Numbered from the stretch's first letter, positions 52,575 to 61,837 are shown. The stretch: DNA of 64,000 nucleotides from Microbacterium galbinum (GCF_023091225.1 NZ_JAHWXM010000001.1:1054001-1118000); one strand, 5' to 3'. The notes: a model not told the origin generated them from the letters alone. Numbers and translations are program-made.

Positions 52575-55517
52575 TCACCAGCCCTCGCGCAGCACCCGCC
52601 CCAGCATCGCGACGACATGGTCGGCGCTCTGCGCCGTCAGACACAGCGGCGGCTTGATCTTCAGCACGTTCGATCGTTCCGAGGTCGTCAGCACCACGAC
52701 CCCGAGTTCGCGCATCCGTTCGCAGATCGCGGCGGCCTCGGCATCCGCGGGCTCCATCGTCGTGCGATCGCGCACGAGCTCGACGCCCAGATACAGCCCG
52801 GCTCCGTGCACGACGGCCACCATCGGATGCTCGTCGCCGAGCGCCCGCAGCCCGTCGGCGAGCCGCGCGCCGAGGTTCTCGGCGTTGCGCTGGAGGTCGT
52901 CCTCGACCATCGCGTCGAGCACGGCGAGCCCGACGCGGCAGCTCAGGGTGCTGCCCCCGGCCGAGGAGAAGAACTGCCCCTGCGTGGCGAGGGCGTCGGC
53001 GATGCGCTTCGAGGTGATCACTCCGCCGATCGGGAAGCCGTTGCCCATGGGCTTGGCGATCGTGACGATGTCGGGCGCGACGCCCGCCCGCTCGAAGCCC
53101 CAGAACGTCGATCCCAGGCGGCCGAAGCCCACCTGCACCTCGTCGGCGATGCACAGACCGCCCGCGTCCCGGACGCGTTCGTAGGCGCCCGCGAGGTACC
53201 CCTCGGGTAGGAGCACTCCCCCGGCGTTGCCGAGCACGGATTCGCACAGGAAGGCGGCCGCATCACGGCCGTCACGATCGAGGGCCGCGAGATCGGCCGA
53301 GAGGTCGTCGAGATAGCGCCCCGCGGTGTCGTCGCCGCGATACGTGCCGCGGTACCGGTTGGGCACGTCGGCGACGTGCACCCAGTCGGGTCGCGTCTCG
53401 AGGGCGAACGGGTTGTCGTAGGCGCTCGTGGTCACCGCATCGCTGGCCATCGTCCAGCCGTGATACGCCTCGCGCAGCGCCACGATCGTGCGCCGCCCGG
53501 TCGCCGCCTGCGCGAGCCGGATCGCGAGGTCGACCGCCTCCGAGCCGCTGTTGACGAGCAGCACCGTGTCGAGGCCGCTCCCCTGCGGCATCAGCGCGAG
53601 AAGTCGCTCGCTGTACTCCGCGAGATCGCGGAACAGGAACCGCGAGTTGGTGCCGAGTGTGCGCAGCTGGCGGGCCGCCGCATCGGCGACCCTCGGGTGT
53701 CCGTGTCCGAGGCCGGCGACGTTGTTGACCATGTCGATGTAGGCGCGGCCGGTCGTATCGACCAGGTGGTGCCGCCAGCCGCGCTCGATCTGCGGCGGAT
53801 GCGCGTAGTACCGCTCCTGGGCGGCGGCGAAGATCCGCTCCCGGCGTGCGAGCTCGTCGGCGGACTCGTCGTGCTGCGCGCGCGACGGCACACCCAGCAA
53901 CGGCGCGGGATCGGCCGTGAGACGGCGCCAGGCCGGCACCCGCTCGGGCTCGACCAGGGCGGCGCCGGGAGTGCGCGGAGGTCGTTCGGGGGCATCCGAC
54001 CGTCGGAGGCCGAGGGTGAGCACGCGATCCGTGTCGGACGCCGGGAGCCACCCCACCATGTCACCCGCCGACACGTGCAGCGCCGCCCGGTCGTCGATCT
54101 CGACCCCGCGCAGATCGAGGATCCAGCCGTCCCCGAGCACGATGCGCGGCTCTTCGCGGCTCGCCCGCAGCGCTCCGTCGACGGGACTCGTCACGCGGAG
54201 GCGAGGGCCGGCGCCGAGATGGATCTCGGTGTGCACGGGCCAGGTGGGGGCGGCATCCGCGACGTCCACGCGCGTGCGCGTCAGCCGGAACACCCCGTAG
54301 GGCATGAGCGCCGCTCCGGCTCCCCCCGCCAGGGCCGACGCGACCAGGGCCGCCTCGGCATCCGCTCGCTGCCAGCGTCCGGCGTCGAGAGCGTCGGACT
54401 CGACGCCCGGATCGACCGCCTCGACGGTGCCGGTGAAGTCGGGCAGCACGGCGGTGAGCGGCGCCCCCTCGACCCGACCGGAGAACTGCGGAGCCTCGAC
54501 CCCGACTCGTGCGAGCACCTGCTCGCAGACCTCCGCGAGCGGCAGGAGTGTCGCCGCGTCGAAGATCGCCTGCTCCCCCGCGATCCGCTCGCGGGCGTAG
54601 TCGTTGTCACCGTCGATCTCGAGCTGCCGCCACCCGCTGGCGACGAGGAGCGCGGCGCGCAGCACCACGAGAGGCCAGACCGCGCGGGCCTCCGCGTCGC
54701 TCAACGGCGCATCGGCGTGGAAGGCGGCGACCGTGTCGAGCACCCGCAGCGGGCGATCCGGTTCGTGGTGCAGCATCGACGACACGCACACCGCGAGCTC
54801 GGCCACACGCCACCCGAGAGCCAGGTCGCCGAGGTCGAGCACGGTGTGCGGGTGCAGGCGGGAGTCGGCCCCTCGCCGCCCCATGACGTTGTCGTCCGTG
54901 AGATCGCCGTGGATCGGTTGGACGGGCAGATCGCTCTCGACCGCCGCGAGCGCCTTCCGAGCTTCCTCGGACGCCGCGAGCACGCGCCCGCGCAGCGCGT
55001 CGTCGGTGATCGAGCCTGCGAGCTTCGCCGTCTCGTCGAAGGCCACGCGCATGTCCCACATGTGCGGGCGATCGAGTCCCGGATGCCGGAGGGGCGCCAG
55101 TGCGTTCACCGACGCCGCCGCGAGCGCTCCGAACTCGGCGAGCACGACCGGCGCGAGATAACCGGCGTCGACGAGCTCCTCCCCAACGGCGAACTCGCTG
55201 CGGCGCACGGCGAATCCGCGCCAGCGCTGGGTCAGCGCACCGTCGAGTCCCGGAAGCACGGCGGGCACGGCCACGCCCGCTGCCCGGTAGGCATCGAGGG
55301 CCGCGTGCTGGGCGTCGCGCGCATCGTCGCCGAACACCGGGTTGTCGATACGGAGGACGCTGCGCGAGCCGTCGACCTCCGTGAGCAGGAAGTTGCGGTC
55401 CTGGTTGCTGCCGAGCTCGCGTGCGACGACGTCGGCTCCGTAGAGATCGCGGGCGATCCGGGCGGCGTCTTCCTCGTCGACGTCCGGCCGGACGAGTCCC
55501 GCGCCCGCCTCAGCCAC
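52575..55517 (-). CDS. Fused APH-type kinase and class III aminotransferase (amino-alcohol phosphate lyase-like)
   Basis: The 980-residue protein has three parts. Residues ~30-340 are an aminoglycoside-phosphotransferase-like kinase with HGDLTDDNV (203-211) and LDLGD (228-231). Residues ~350-510 form a beta-rich middle domain (SPVDGAL, GDMVGWLPAS) that in relatives is called a degenerate M23 peptidase; no zinc motif is seen. Residues ~550-980 are a class III aminotransferase with the PLP lysine 822 in TIAKPMGNGFPIG and Asp792 in IADEVQVGFGR. The aminotransferase part is like mammalian ethanolamine-phosphate phospho-lyase, so phosphorylation followed by elimination is likely. The kinase has Arg56 where ATP-binding Lys is expected. 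It overlaps the hexapeptide gene by eight bases. Confidence 0.88.
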   Translation of the reverse strand: MAEAGAGLVRPDVDEEDAARIARDLYGADVVARELGSNQDRNFLLTEVDGSRSVLRIDNPVFGDDARDAQHAALDAYRAAGVAVPAVLPGLDGALTQRWRGFAVRRSEFAVGEELVDAGYLAPVVLAEFGALAAASVNALAPLRHPGLDRPHMWDMRVAFDETAKLAGSITDDALRGRVLAASEEARKALAAVESDLPVQPIHGDLTDDNVMGRRGADSRLHPHTVLDLGDLALGWRVAELAVCVSSMLHHEPDRPLRVLDTVAAFHADAPLSDAEARAVWPLVVLRAALLVASGWRQLEIDGDNDYARERIAGEQAIFDAATLLPLAEVCEQVLARVGVEAPQFSGRVEGAPLTAVLPDFTGTVEAVDPGVESDALDAGRWQRADAEAALVASALAGGAGAALMPYGVFRLTRTRVDVADAAPTWPVHTEIHLGAGPRLRVTSPVDGALRASREEPRIVLGDGWILDLRGVEIDDRAALHVSAGDMVGWLPASDTDRVLTLGLRRSDAPERPPRTPGAALVEPERVPAWRRLTADPAPLLGVPSRAQHDESADELARRERIFAAAQERYYAHPPQIERGWRHHLVDTTGRAYIDMVNNVAGLGHGHPRVADAAARQLRTLGTNSRFLFRDLAEYSERLLALMPQGSGLDTVLLVNSGSEAVDLAIRLAQAATGRRTIVALREAYHGWTMASDAVTTSAYDNPFALETRPDWVHVADVPNRYRGTYRGDDTAGRYLDDLSADLAALDRDGRDAAAFLCESVLGNAGGVLLPEGYLAGAYERVRDAGGLCIADEVQVGFGRLGSTFWGFERAGVAPDIVTIAKPMGNGFPIGGVITSKRIADALATQGQFFSSAGGSTLSCRVGLAVLDAMVEDDLQRNAENLGARLADGLRALGDEHPMVAVVHGAGLYLGVELVRDRTTMEPADAEAAAICERMRELGVVVLTTSERSNVLKIKPPLCLTAQSADHVVAMLGRVLREGW

Positions 55518-56121
55518 GGGCGTCGCCGAGCGGGAGGTCGTCGGCGTGACGCGCCAGCGAAGAGCCGTAGCGCTCGGTGAGCTGCACCATCAGATCCGGG
55601 GTGTCGCGGTCGACGCCGAACACGTGCCCCGGGAAGTCGAGATCGGGCTGCGCCGCGGCGATCTCGGCATCCCGATCCGGCGAGAACAGCTGGAGCGGAT
55701 CGCCCACCGCCACCCAGCCGATCGGCACGACCGTGCCCTCGGGAACGCGCGCACGCCTCTGAACGATCGCGTTGACGCGCACCTCGCTGCGCGCACCCAC
55801 GATCGCGCCGTTGAAGATCCGCGCACCCGAGGCGAGGAACACCTCCTCGCCCACCGTCGCGCCGGCGATGCTCGCCAGCGTACCTACGAGGGTGTGATCA
55901 CCGATGCGCACGGCGTTCGCGGCGGTCGCCCGCACGAGGGCGTTCTCCATCACGATCACGTGCGCGCCGAGCGTGATCGGCCCGCCCTCGGCCGTGATCA
56001 CGGCGCCGTGCAGCACCTGGCAGCCCGCGCCGATCTCGACGTCGCCGGAGACGACGGCGGTGGGAGCGATGACGGCGGTGTCGTGGATCCGGGGCCGAGC
56101 CCCGAGGTGCTCGTACAACAT
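55510..56121 (-). CDS. Left-handed beta-helix (hexapeptide) protein, gamma-carbonic-anhydrase-like
   Basis: The 203-residue protein has hexapeptide repeats from about residue 12 to 130 (TAVIAPTAVVSGDVEIG, VGTLASIAGATVGEEVFLAS), the fold of gamma-class carbonic anhydrase and acyltransferases such as PaaY/CaiE. Three metal His of a full gamma enzyme are not all evident. ATG 56121 has TACGCT six bases upstream. It is the first gene of the run with the kinase-aminotransferase fusion, so it likely serves the same pathway, for example in CoA or carrier-bound intermediate handling. That link is inferred from position only. Confidence 0.83.
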   Translation of the reverse strand: MLYEHLGARPRIHDTAVIAPTAVVSGDVEIGAGCQVLHGAVITAEGGPITLGAHVIVMENALVRATAANAVRIGDHTLVGTLASIAGATVGEEVFLASGARIFNGAIVGARSEVRVNAIVQRRARVPEGTVVPIGWVAVGDPLQLFSPDRDAEIAAAQPDLDFPGHVFGVDRDTPDLMVQLTERYGSSLARHADDLPLGDARG

Positions 56122-56127
56122 GCTCAC

Positions 56128-56133
56128 AGCGTA
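56128..56133 (-). promoter_or_regulatory. Putative -10 (TACGCT) of the hexapeptide-kinase-aminotransferase unit
   Basis: TACGCT on the minus strand ends six bases before ATG 56121, making this the likely promoter of both overlapping genes. Confidence 0.5.
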
Positions 56134-56171
56134 GTGGCGCGGGAGCGCGCGGCGGGAGGTCTGCTCCGCGG

Positions 56172-56333
56172 TCACTCCTTGGTCGCTGCGGTGCGGCGGA
56201 GCATGCCGATGACGAGGGTCGCCAGGAACAGCACGATGCCGAGGACGGCGAGCCAGAGGAGGCCCTTGACCACGAAGCCGAAGACGGCGAGGCCGGCCCA
56301 CACGATGAGCAGGATGATCAGAAGTGTCCACAT
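56172..56333 (-). CDS. 53-residue hydrophobic membrane protein
   Basis: The 53-residue product begins MWTLLIILLIVWAGLAVFG, followed by a second helix (LLWLAVLGIVLFLATLVIG) and a short polar tail, so it is a two-helix hairpin in the membrane. GGAGG lies about eight bases before the ATG. Similar small hydrophobic proteins are common in actinobacteria, with no known role. It follows mfd and precedes the hexapeptide gene on the same strand. Confidence 0.7.
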   Translation of the reverse strand: MWTLLIILLIVWAGLAVFGFVVKGLLWLAVLGIVLFLATLVIGMLRRTAATKE

Positions 56334-56400
56334 GGCTTCAGCCTCCGCCGCCCTGCGCCGGTGCCACACCCCGTTGACGCGCGGTCGTGGCTGGTCTAGT

Positions 56401-56434
56401 GGGCTACGCGGTCTCGCGGGCTACGCGGTCTCGG
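56401..56434. repeat. 17-bp direct repeat at the end of mfd
   Basis: GGGCTACGCGGTCTCGC is followed at once by a second copy differing only in the last base. The second copy contains the mfd stop codon. Confidence 0.7.
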
Positions 56435-59400
56435 CCTTCACGGGCTCCGGGAAGATGGCGGTGAACAACTGCCCCACCCACTCGAGCAGCTCGGCATCCG
56501 GGAGCGGTTCGAGCCCGACGCCGACCGCGGCCGGCACCGTGGGCATGGGCACGACCAGCGCCTCGCCGCCGGAGACGAGCTTCGCCTTCGGGTAGAGCCG
56601 CTGCAGGCGCACCTTGATCGAATCCTCGAGACGAGCCGGAGCGATGCGCAGGTTCGAGCCCATCACGACGACATCGGCGAGGCCCGCGCGTGCGGCCCGG
56701 CGGCGCAGACGGGCGATCGCGATGAGCCCTTCGACCTCGGCCGGGGGCGTGCCGTAACGGTCGGTGAGCTCGTCGATGACGAGGTCGATCGCGTCGTCCT
56801 TCGCCGTCGCGATCGAGGCCGCCGACAGCTTCTGATAGGCCTCGAGCCGCAGGCGTTCGCTGTCGATGTAGTACTCGGGGATTCGCGCGTCGAGCGGCAA
56901 CTCGAGACGCAGCTCCTGACCGGACTCGACCTCCTCGCCGCGGAACGTCGACACCGCCTCGCCGATCATGCGCAGATACAGGTCGAAGCCGACGCCGGCG
57001 ATGTGACCGGCCTGCTCGCCGCCGAGCAGGTTGCCCGCGCCGCGCAGCTCGAGGTCCTTCAGGGCGACCTGCATGCCCGAACCGAGGTCGTTGTTCACGG
57101 CGATCGTCTGCAGTCGGTCGGCCGCCGTCTCGCTGAGCGGCTTCATCTCGTCGTACAGGAAGTACGCGTAGGCGCGCTCGCGACCGCGGCCCACGCGTCC
57201 GCGGAGCTGGTGCAGCTGGCTGAGGCCGTAGCGGTCGGCGCGATCGATGATGATCGTGTTCGCGTTCGAGATGTCGAGCCCGGTCTCGATGATCGTCGTC
57301 GAGACGAGCACGTCGAACTTGCGCTCCCAGAAGTCGTCGACGACCTGCTCGAGCGCGTGCTCGCCCATCTGCCCGTGGGCGACCGCGATGCGCGCCTCGG
57401 GCACGAGCTCGGCGAGCTGGGCGGCGACGCGCTGGATGGACTGCACCCGGTTGTGCACGAAGAACACCTGACCCTCGCGCAGGATCTCGCGGCGGATCGC
57501 GGCGGCCATCTGCTTGTCGCTGCGCGGACCGACGAACGACAGGATCGGATGCCGGTCCTCCGGCGGGGTGGCCAGCGTCGACATCTCGCGGATGCCGGTG
57601 ACCGCCATCTCGAGCGTGCGCGGGATCGGGGTGGCGCTCATGGCGAGGATGTCGACGTTCGTCTTCATCTTCTTGAGAGCGTCCTTGTGCTCGACGCCGA
57701 ACCGCTGCTCCTCGTCGATGATCATCAGGCCGAGGTCCTTGAACATCACCTGGTCGGTGAGGATGCGGTGCGTGCCGATGACCATGTCGACCGTGCCGTC
57801 GAGCAGACCCTGCAGCGTGAGGCGGGCCTCCTTGTCGGTCTGGAATCGCGAGAGCGGGCGCACCTTCACCGGGAATCCGGCGAAGCGCTCGGTGAACGTC
57901 TCGAGGTGCTGCTTCACCAGCAGCGTCGTCGGCACGAGCATCGCGACCTGCTTGCCGTCTTGAATGGCCTTGAACGCCGCGCGCACGGCCACCTCGGTCT
58001 TGCCGAAGCCCACATCGCCCGAGAGCAGGCGGTCCATCGGGATCGGCCGCTCCATGTCGGCCTTGATCTCGTCGATCGTCTGCAGCTGGTCGGCCGTCTC
58101 GGCGAAGGGGAACGCCTCCTCCAGCTCGCGCTGCCAGGGGGTGTCGGGCCCGAAGGCGTAGCCCTTGGCGCTCATGCGCGCCGAATAGAGCTTGACGAGC
58201 TCGACGGCGATGTCGCGCACGGCCTTGCGTGCCTTGCCCTTGGCCTGCGACCAGTCGCTGCCGCCCATCTTCGACAGGGTCGGCCCCTCACCGCCCACGT
58301 ACTTCGAGAGCAGGTCGAGCTGGTCGGTGGGCACGTAGAGCTTGTCGCCCGGGTAGCCGCGCTTCGAGGGCGCGTACTCGAGCACGAGGTAGTCGCGCAC
58401 CGACTTCGTGGCGTTGCGTCCACCGGTCGAGACCTCGCGCTGCGTCATCTCGACGAAGCGTCCGATGCCGTGGGTGTTGTGCACCACGAAGTCGCCCGGC
58501 TTGAGCTGCAGCGGGTCGACGACGTTCTTGCGGCGGGAGGCGAGCTTCTTGACCACCCGCTGGTCTCCGCCGATCGTACGACCGTAGAACTCGTTGTCGG
58601 TGAGGACGGCGAGCTTCGCCTCCGGCACCTGGAATCCGGCCTCGACCGAGCCGGTGAGCAGGGTCGCGACGCCGGGCTCGGGCGCATCGTTCAACTCGGG
58701 AAGGATGCGAGCGGCGATGCCGCGATCGGCGAGCACGTCGCGGGCGCGATCGACGAGACCCGAACCGGTGGCGATGACCACGACGCGCCAGCCCTCGGAG
58801 ATGCGCCCGGCGACGAAGGAGATCGCCCCGTCGACGTTTCCGTGGAACGACGGGATCACGGTGGCGTCGAGGTTCGCCGCCTCGGCCTCGTCTTCACCGA
58901 GACCCGCGCCGAAGGGGCTGAGCCGCCACCACACACCGCCGCGGTCGCGGACGACCTCGCGCAGCTGGGCGATCGTGAGGAAGTCGCCCGCGCCGAGGTC
59001 GATGGGTGCGGAGGCACCCGAGGTCGCGGCGCTCCAGGCCGCGTCGAGGAACTCGCGATTGGTGTCGCCGAGGGTGATGGCCCGGGCGCTCGAACGCTCG
59101 GGGTCGACCACGGCGGTCGCGGCCCCCGCGGGAAGGTACTCGGCGAGCGACGAGAGGGGACCGGCGACCGCGGGCAGGAGCGACTCCATGCCCTCGACCG
59201 GGATGCCCTCGGCCATCTTCTCGAGCATGCCCGCGATCGCCGGGAAGCCGCCGATCAGCGCACGCGCGCGATCGCGCACGTCGTCGGTGAGCAGCAGCTC
59301 GCGGCTGGGCGGCAGGTCGACGGAGCCGATGTCGCCGGGGAGGGAGCGCTGGTCGGCGACCGAGAACGCGCGGATCTGATCGATCTCGTCGCCGAAGAAC

Positions 59401-60002
59401 TCGACGCGGTACGGATGCTCGGAGATCGCCGGGAACACGTCGAGGATGCCGCCGCGCACCGCGAACTCACCGCGACGCGAGACCATGTCGACGCGCGAGT
59501 AGGCGCGCTCGACGAGACGGGCGGCCACGGTGTCGAGTTCGAGGCCGCGGCTGCCGACCGCGAGCTCGAGCGGCTCGATCTCGCCGAGGTTGCCGGCGAT
59601 CGGCTGCAGGGCCGCACGCACCGAGGCGACGACGACGAGCGGATGATCGCCCGCCCACTCGCGGATGCGGCGCAGCGTCTGCAGTCGGAGACCCACCGTG
59701 TCGGGACTCGGGCTGAGGCGCTCGTGCGGCAGGGTCTCCCATGCCGGGAACGTGAGCACCTCGGCGTCGGGGATGTAGGAGCCGAGCGCCTGCGCCAGGC
59801 TCTCGGCGCGGCGGCCCGTGGGCACGACGGCGAGCAACGCCTGCGGATGCCCCGCGGCGGCGCGCTTGGCGAGGAGTCCCGCGAGGGCCGGAGCATCGAG
59901 CCCGTCGACGAGGCCGAGGTCGGCATCGGTCTGAGCCCAGCCGAGCGCTTCACGGTACAGAGACGCCTCTTCCAAGGCGCGCAGAATCCCTGGAACAGTC
60001 AC
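56421..60002 (-). CDS. mfd: Transcription-repair coupling factor Mfd
   Basis: The 1193-residue protein has the full Mfd layout: a UvrB-like N-terminal module (residues ~30-350), the RNA-polymerase-interacting CarD-like domain near LKPGDFVVHNTHGIGRF, and the RecG-like motor with Walker A in GDVGFGKTEVA and IDEEQRFGVEHK. The C-terminal regulatory domain D7 ends the protein. It removes stalled RNA polymerase and recruits UvrA to lesions. GTG 60002 follows TAGTCT by six bases, so leaderless. It is divergent from a GNAT gene. Confidence 0.97.
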   Translation of the reverse strand: MTVPGILRALEEASLYREALGWAQTDADLGLVDGLDAPALAGLLAKRAAAGHPQALLAVVPTGRRAESLAQALGSYIPDAEVLTFPAWETLPHERLSPSPDTVGLRLQTLRRIREWAGDHPLVVVASVRAALQPIAGNLGEIEPLELAVGSRGLELDTVAARLVERAYSRVDMVSRRGEFAVRGGILDVFPAISEHPYRVEFFGDEIDQIRAFSVADQRSLPGDIGSVDLPPSRELLLTDDVRDRARALIGGFPAIAGMLEKMAEGIPVEGMESLLPAVAGPLSSLAEYLPAGAATAVVDPERSSARAITLGDTNREFLDAAWSAATSGASAPIDLGAGDFLTIAQLREVVRDRGGVWWRLSPFGAGLGEDEAEAANLDATVIPSFHGNVDGAISFVAGRISEGWRVVVIATGSGLVDRARDVLADRGIAARILPELNDAPEPGVATLLTGSVEAGFQVPEAKLAVLTDNEFYGRTIGGDQRVVKKLASRRKNVVDPLQLKPGDFVVHNTHGIGRFVEMTQREVSTGGRNATKSVRDYLVLEYAPSKRGYPGDKLYVPTDQLDLLSKYVGGEGPTLSKMGGSDWSQAKGKARKAVRDIAVELVKLYSARMSAKGYAFGPDTPWQRELEEAFPFAETADQLQTIDEIKADMERPIPMDRLLSGDVGFGKTEVAVRAAFKAIQDGKQVAMLVPTTLLVKQHLETFTERFAGFPVKVRPLSRFQTDKEARLTLQGLLDGTVDMVIGTHRILTDQVMFKDLGLMIIDEEQRFGVEHKDALKKMKTNVDILAMSATPIPRTLEMAVTGIREMSTLATPPEDRHPILSFVGPRSDKQMAAAIRREILREGQVFFVHNRVQSIQRVAAQLAELVPEARIAVAHGQMGEHALEQVVDDFWERKFDVLVSTTIIETGLDISNANTIIIDRADRYGLSQLHQLRGRVGRGRERAYAYFLYDEMKPLSETAADRLQTIAVNNDLGSGMQVALKDLELRGAGNLLGGEQAGHIAGVGFDLYLRMIGEAVSTFRGEEVESGQELRLELPLDARIPEYYIDSERLRLEAYQKLSAASIATAKDDAIDLVIDELTDRYGTPPAEVEGLIAIARLRRRAARAGLADVVVMGSNLRIAPARLEDSIKVRLQRLYPKAKLVSGGEALVVPMPTVPAAVGVGLEPLPDAELLEWVGQLFTAIFPEPVKAETA

Positions 60003-60008
60003 CGGACA

Positions 60009-60014
60009 AGACTA
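60009..60014 (-). promoter_or_regulatory. Putative -10 (TAGTCT) for leaderless mfd mRNA
   Basis: TAGTCT on the minus strand ends six bases before GTG 60002. Confidence 0.5.
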
Positions 60015-60069
60015 GCCGCCGCCTCCGACATCGGCTCCGGCATCTCCCCGGGCCGCCCGCGGCGGGCGA

Positions 60070-60075
60070 TACCGT
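60070..60075 (+). promoter_or_regulatory. Putative -10 (TACCGT) for leaderless GNAT mRNA
   Basis: TACCGT ends six bases before ATG 60082; no ribosome site is present. Confidence 0.45.
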
Positions 60076-60081
60076 AGTCCG

Positions 60082-60645
60082 ATGGAAGCTGTGCGACTGG
60101 AGACCGAGCGCCTCGTGCTGGCGGCGCCGACCGACGCCGAGATCGACGCGATCACGGCCGCGTGCCAGGACCCGGAGATCCCGCGCTGGACCACCGTGCC
60201 CTCGCCCTACTCGCGCGACGACGCCGCCGATTACGTGCGTCTGACCGGCGAGTGGTGGGCCGACGGGTCGCAGGCGGTGTGGAGCGTGCACGCGGGTGAG
60301 GAGCTCGTGGGCTCGATCGGGCTGCACCGCATCACCCCGCACGACGCGGGCGGGCATGCCGAACTCGGCTACTGGGTCGCGGCATCCGCCCGTGGTCGGG
60401 GGTATCTCGTCGAGGCGGCCCGCTCCGTCATCGACTGGGGCTTCGACGAGCTGGGTCTCGCACGCCTCACCTGGCGCGCCGTGGTCGGGAACGTCCCCTC
60501 GGCTCGCGCCGCCCGCGCGCTCGGCTTCCGCTACGAGGGTCTTCAGCGGCAACTGCTCACCGGACCGCGCGGCCGCGACGACGGCTGGGTCGCGGGGCTC
60601 CTCCCCACCGACGACCGCGCCCCGGTGGCCTGGCCCGTCCTCTGA
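60082..60645 (+). CDS. GNAT acetyltransferase, RimJ/RimL type
   Basis: The 187-residue protein begins METE-like (MEAVRLETERLVLAAPTDAE), the usual start of RimJ-type enzymes, and has the acetyl-CoA loop with ARGRGYLVEAARSV near the middle and NVPSARAARALGFRYEG toward the end. The family acetylates protein N-termini or small amines such as aminoglycosides and spermidine; the target is open. The next gene, for a DNA glycosylase, is 61 bases downstream on the same strand. Confidence 0.92.
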   Translation: MEAVRLETERLVLAAPTDAEIDAITAACQDPEIPRWTTVPSPYSRDDAADYVRLTGEWWADGSQAVWSVHAGEELVGSIGLHRITPHDAGGHAELGYWVAASARGRGYLVEAARSVIDWGFDELGLARLTWRAVVGNVPSARAARALGFRYEGLQRQLLTGPRGRDDGWVAGLLPTDDRAPVAWPVL

Positions 60646-60694
60646 CCCGTCCCTCGCGCCCGGAGCCGGGGGTGACGATGTCGGATGCCGGTGG

Positions 60695-60700
60695 CAGGAT
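60695..60700 (+). promoter_or_regulatory. Putative -10 (CAGGAT) for the Fpg/Nei gene
   Basis: CAGGAT ends six bases before ATG 60707, a weak match at leaderless spacing. Confidence 0.35.
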
Positions 60701-60706
60701 GCTCGC

Positions 60707-61570
60707 ATGCCCGAGATGCCGGAGGTGCAGGGGCTCGTCGACTTCCTGGGCGAGCGCGTCGTGGGGCGCACGATCACGCGCACGAGCGTGGCGGCGATCG
60801 CCGCGCTGAAGACCTACGACCCGCCCAACACCGCGCTGCACGGCGCCGTGATCAGCGGCGCCTCGCGGCGGGGCAAGTTCATCGTGCTCTCGTGCGGAGA
60901 CGATCTTCACCTCGTCTTCCACCTCGCGAAGGCGGGCTGGCTGCGATGGTACGAGACCCTGCCCACGACGATCATCAAGCCCGGCAAGACGCCGATCGCC
61001 CTGCGCGTCGCGCTCGACGACGGCAGCGGGTTCGACCTCACCGAGGCGGGCACGAAGAAGTCCCTCGCGGTCTACGTCGTGCGCGACCCGGCGGAGGTGC
61101 CGGGCATCGCCCGTCTCGGCCCGGACCCCCTCGACGACGCCTTCACCCGCGATGTGTTCGCCGGTCTCCTGGACGGCAAGCGCACGCAGATCAAGGGCCT
61201 GCTGCGTGATCAGGCGGTGATCGCCGGCATCGGCAACGCGTACTCCGACGAGATCCTGCACGCCGCGCGCATGTCGCCGTACGCGATCGCCGCGACGCTC
61301 GACGACGCGGCGATCGACTCGCTGTTCGCGGCGATGCAGGCGACTCTGCGCGAGGCGCTCGCCGAGGCATCCGGCAAGCCCCCGGCCGAGCTGAAAGACG
61401 CGAAGCGCCGGGGGATGCAGGTGCACGCCCGCCGCGGCGAGACCTGCCCGGTCTGCGGCGACACCGTGCGCAGCGTCTTCTTCGCCGACCGCTCTCTCGA
61501 GTACTGCCCGACCTGCCAGACGGGCGGAAAGGTGCTCGCCGACCGACGTCTGTCGCGCCTGCTGAAATGA
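60707..61570 (+). CDS. Fpg/Nei family DNA glycosylase
   Basis: The 287-residue protein begins MPEMPEVQGL, giving the catalytic Pro/Glu pair (Pro2, Glu3 before Met removal) and Lys57 in RRGKFIVL. The H2TH region is RDQAVIAGIGNAYSDEIL (about residues 167-183). The zinc finger is complete: Cys247, Cys250, Cys267 and Cys270, with Arg262 in the finger loop. It excises oxidised bases by beta/delta elimination. The loop after the first beta strands (TRTSVAAIAALKTYDPP) differs from canonical MutM, so 8-oxoguanine preference is not assured. Confidence 0.93.
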   Translation: MPEMPEVQGLVDFLGERVVGRTITRTSVAAIAALKTYDPPNTALHGAVISGASRRGKFIVLSCGDDLHLVFHLAKAGWLRWYETLPTTIIKPGKTPIALRVALDDGSGFDLTEAGTKKSLAVYVVRDPAEVPGIARLGPDPLDDAFTRDVFAGLLDGKRTQIKGLLRDQAVIAGIGNAYSDEILHAARMSPYAIAATLDDAAIDSLFAAMQATLREALAEASGKPPAELKDAKRRGMQVHARRGETCPVCGDTVRSVFFADRSLEYCPTCQTGGKVLADRRLSRLLK

Positions 61571-61638
61571 GCCGAGACGTCGCCGGATGACGGGGAATGA
61601 ATTCAGCGCGGGCGCGTTGAGTACACTCAGAACATCAA

Positions 61639-61781
61639 CGTGCTCCGGGGTCGGTGGGAATCCGAACCGGCGGTGACAGTCCGCGAGCGTCTCGGTTTCG
61701 ACCGAGGTGCCGATCCGGTGGAAATCCGGGACCGACGGTGATGCGGGAGAGATCCCGCTAGTCCGGAAGGGAGGCAGCACG
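61639..61781 (+). promoter_or_regulatory. FMN riboswitch (RFN element)
   Basis: The RFN core is clear: CCGGGGTCGGTGGGAATCCG, CCGGCGGTGACAGTCCGCG, then GATCCGGTGGAAATCCGGG and AGTCCGGAAGGGAGG. The P1 stem closes as GTGCT (from 61640) with AGCAC (61776-61780). It lies 56 bases before ribD. Binding of FMN should lower expression of the riboflavin genes. TACACT at 61622-61627, within an inverted repeat TGAGT-AC-ACTCA, is the likely -10. Between the element and ribD, CGTCC (61800-61804) can pair with GGACG next to the ribosome site, so control of translation start is plausible. Confidence 0.97.
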
Positions 61782-61837
61782 ATGCGCCGCCGTGCGCGCC
61801 GTCCGCCTCCCCCGGAGCCTTCAGAGAAGGACGACGG

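Noticed and set aside
57003..60077. A 1024-codon open frame on the plus strand
   Set aside because: It is antisense to mfd and its translation is dominated by Leu, Arg, Glu and His without a recognisable domain.
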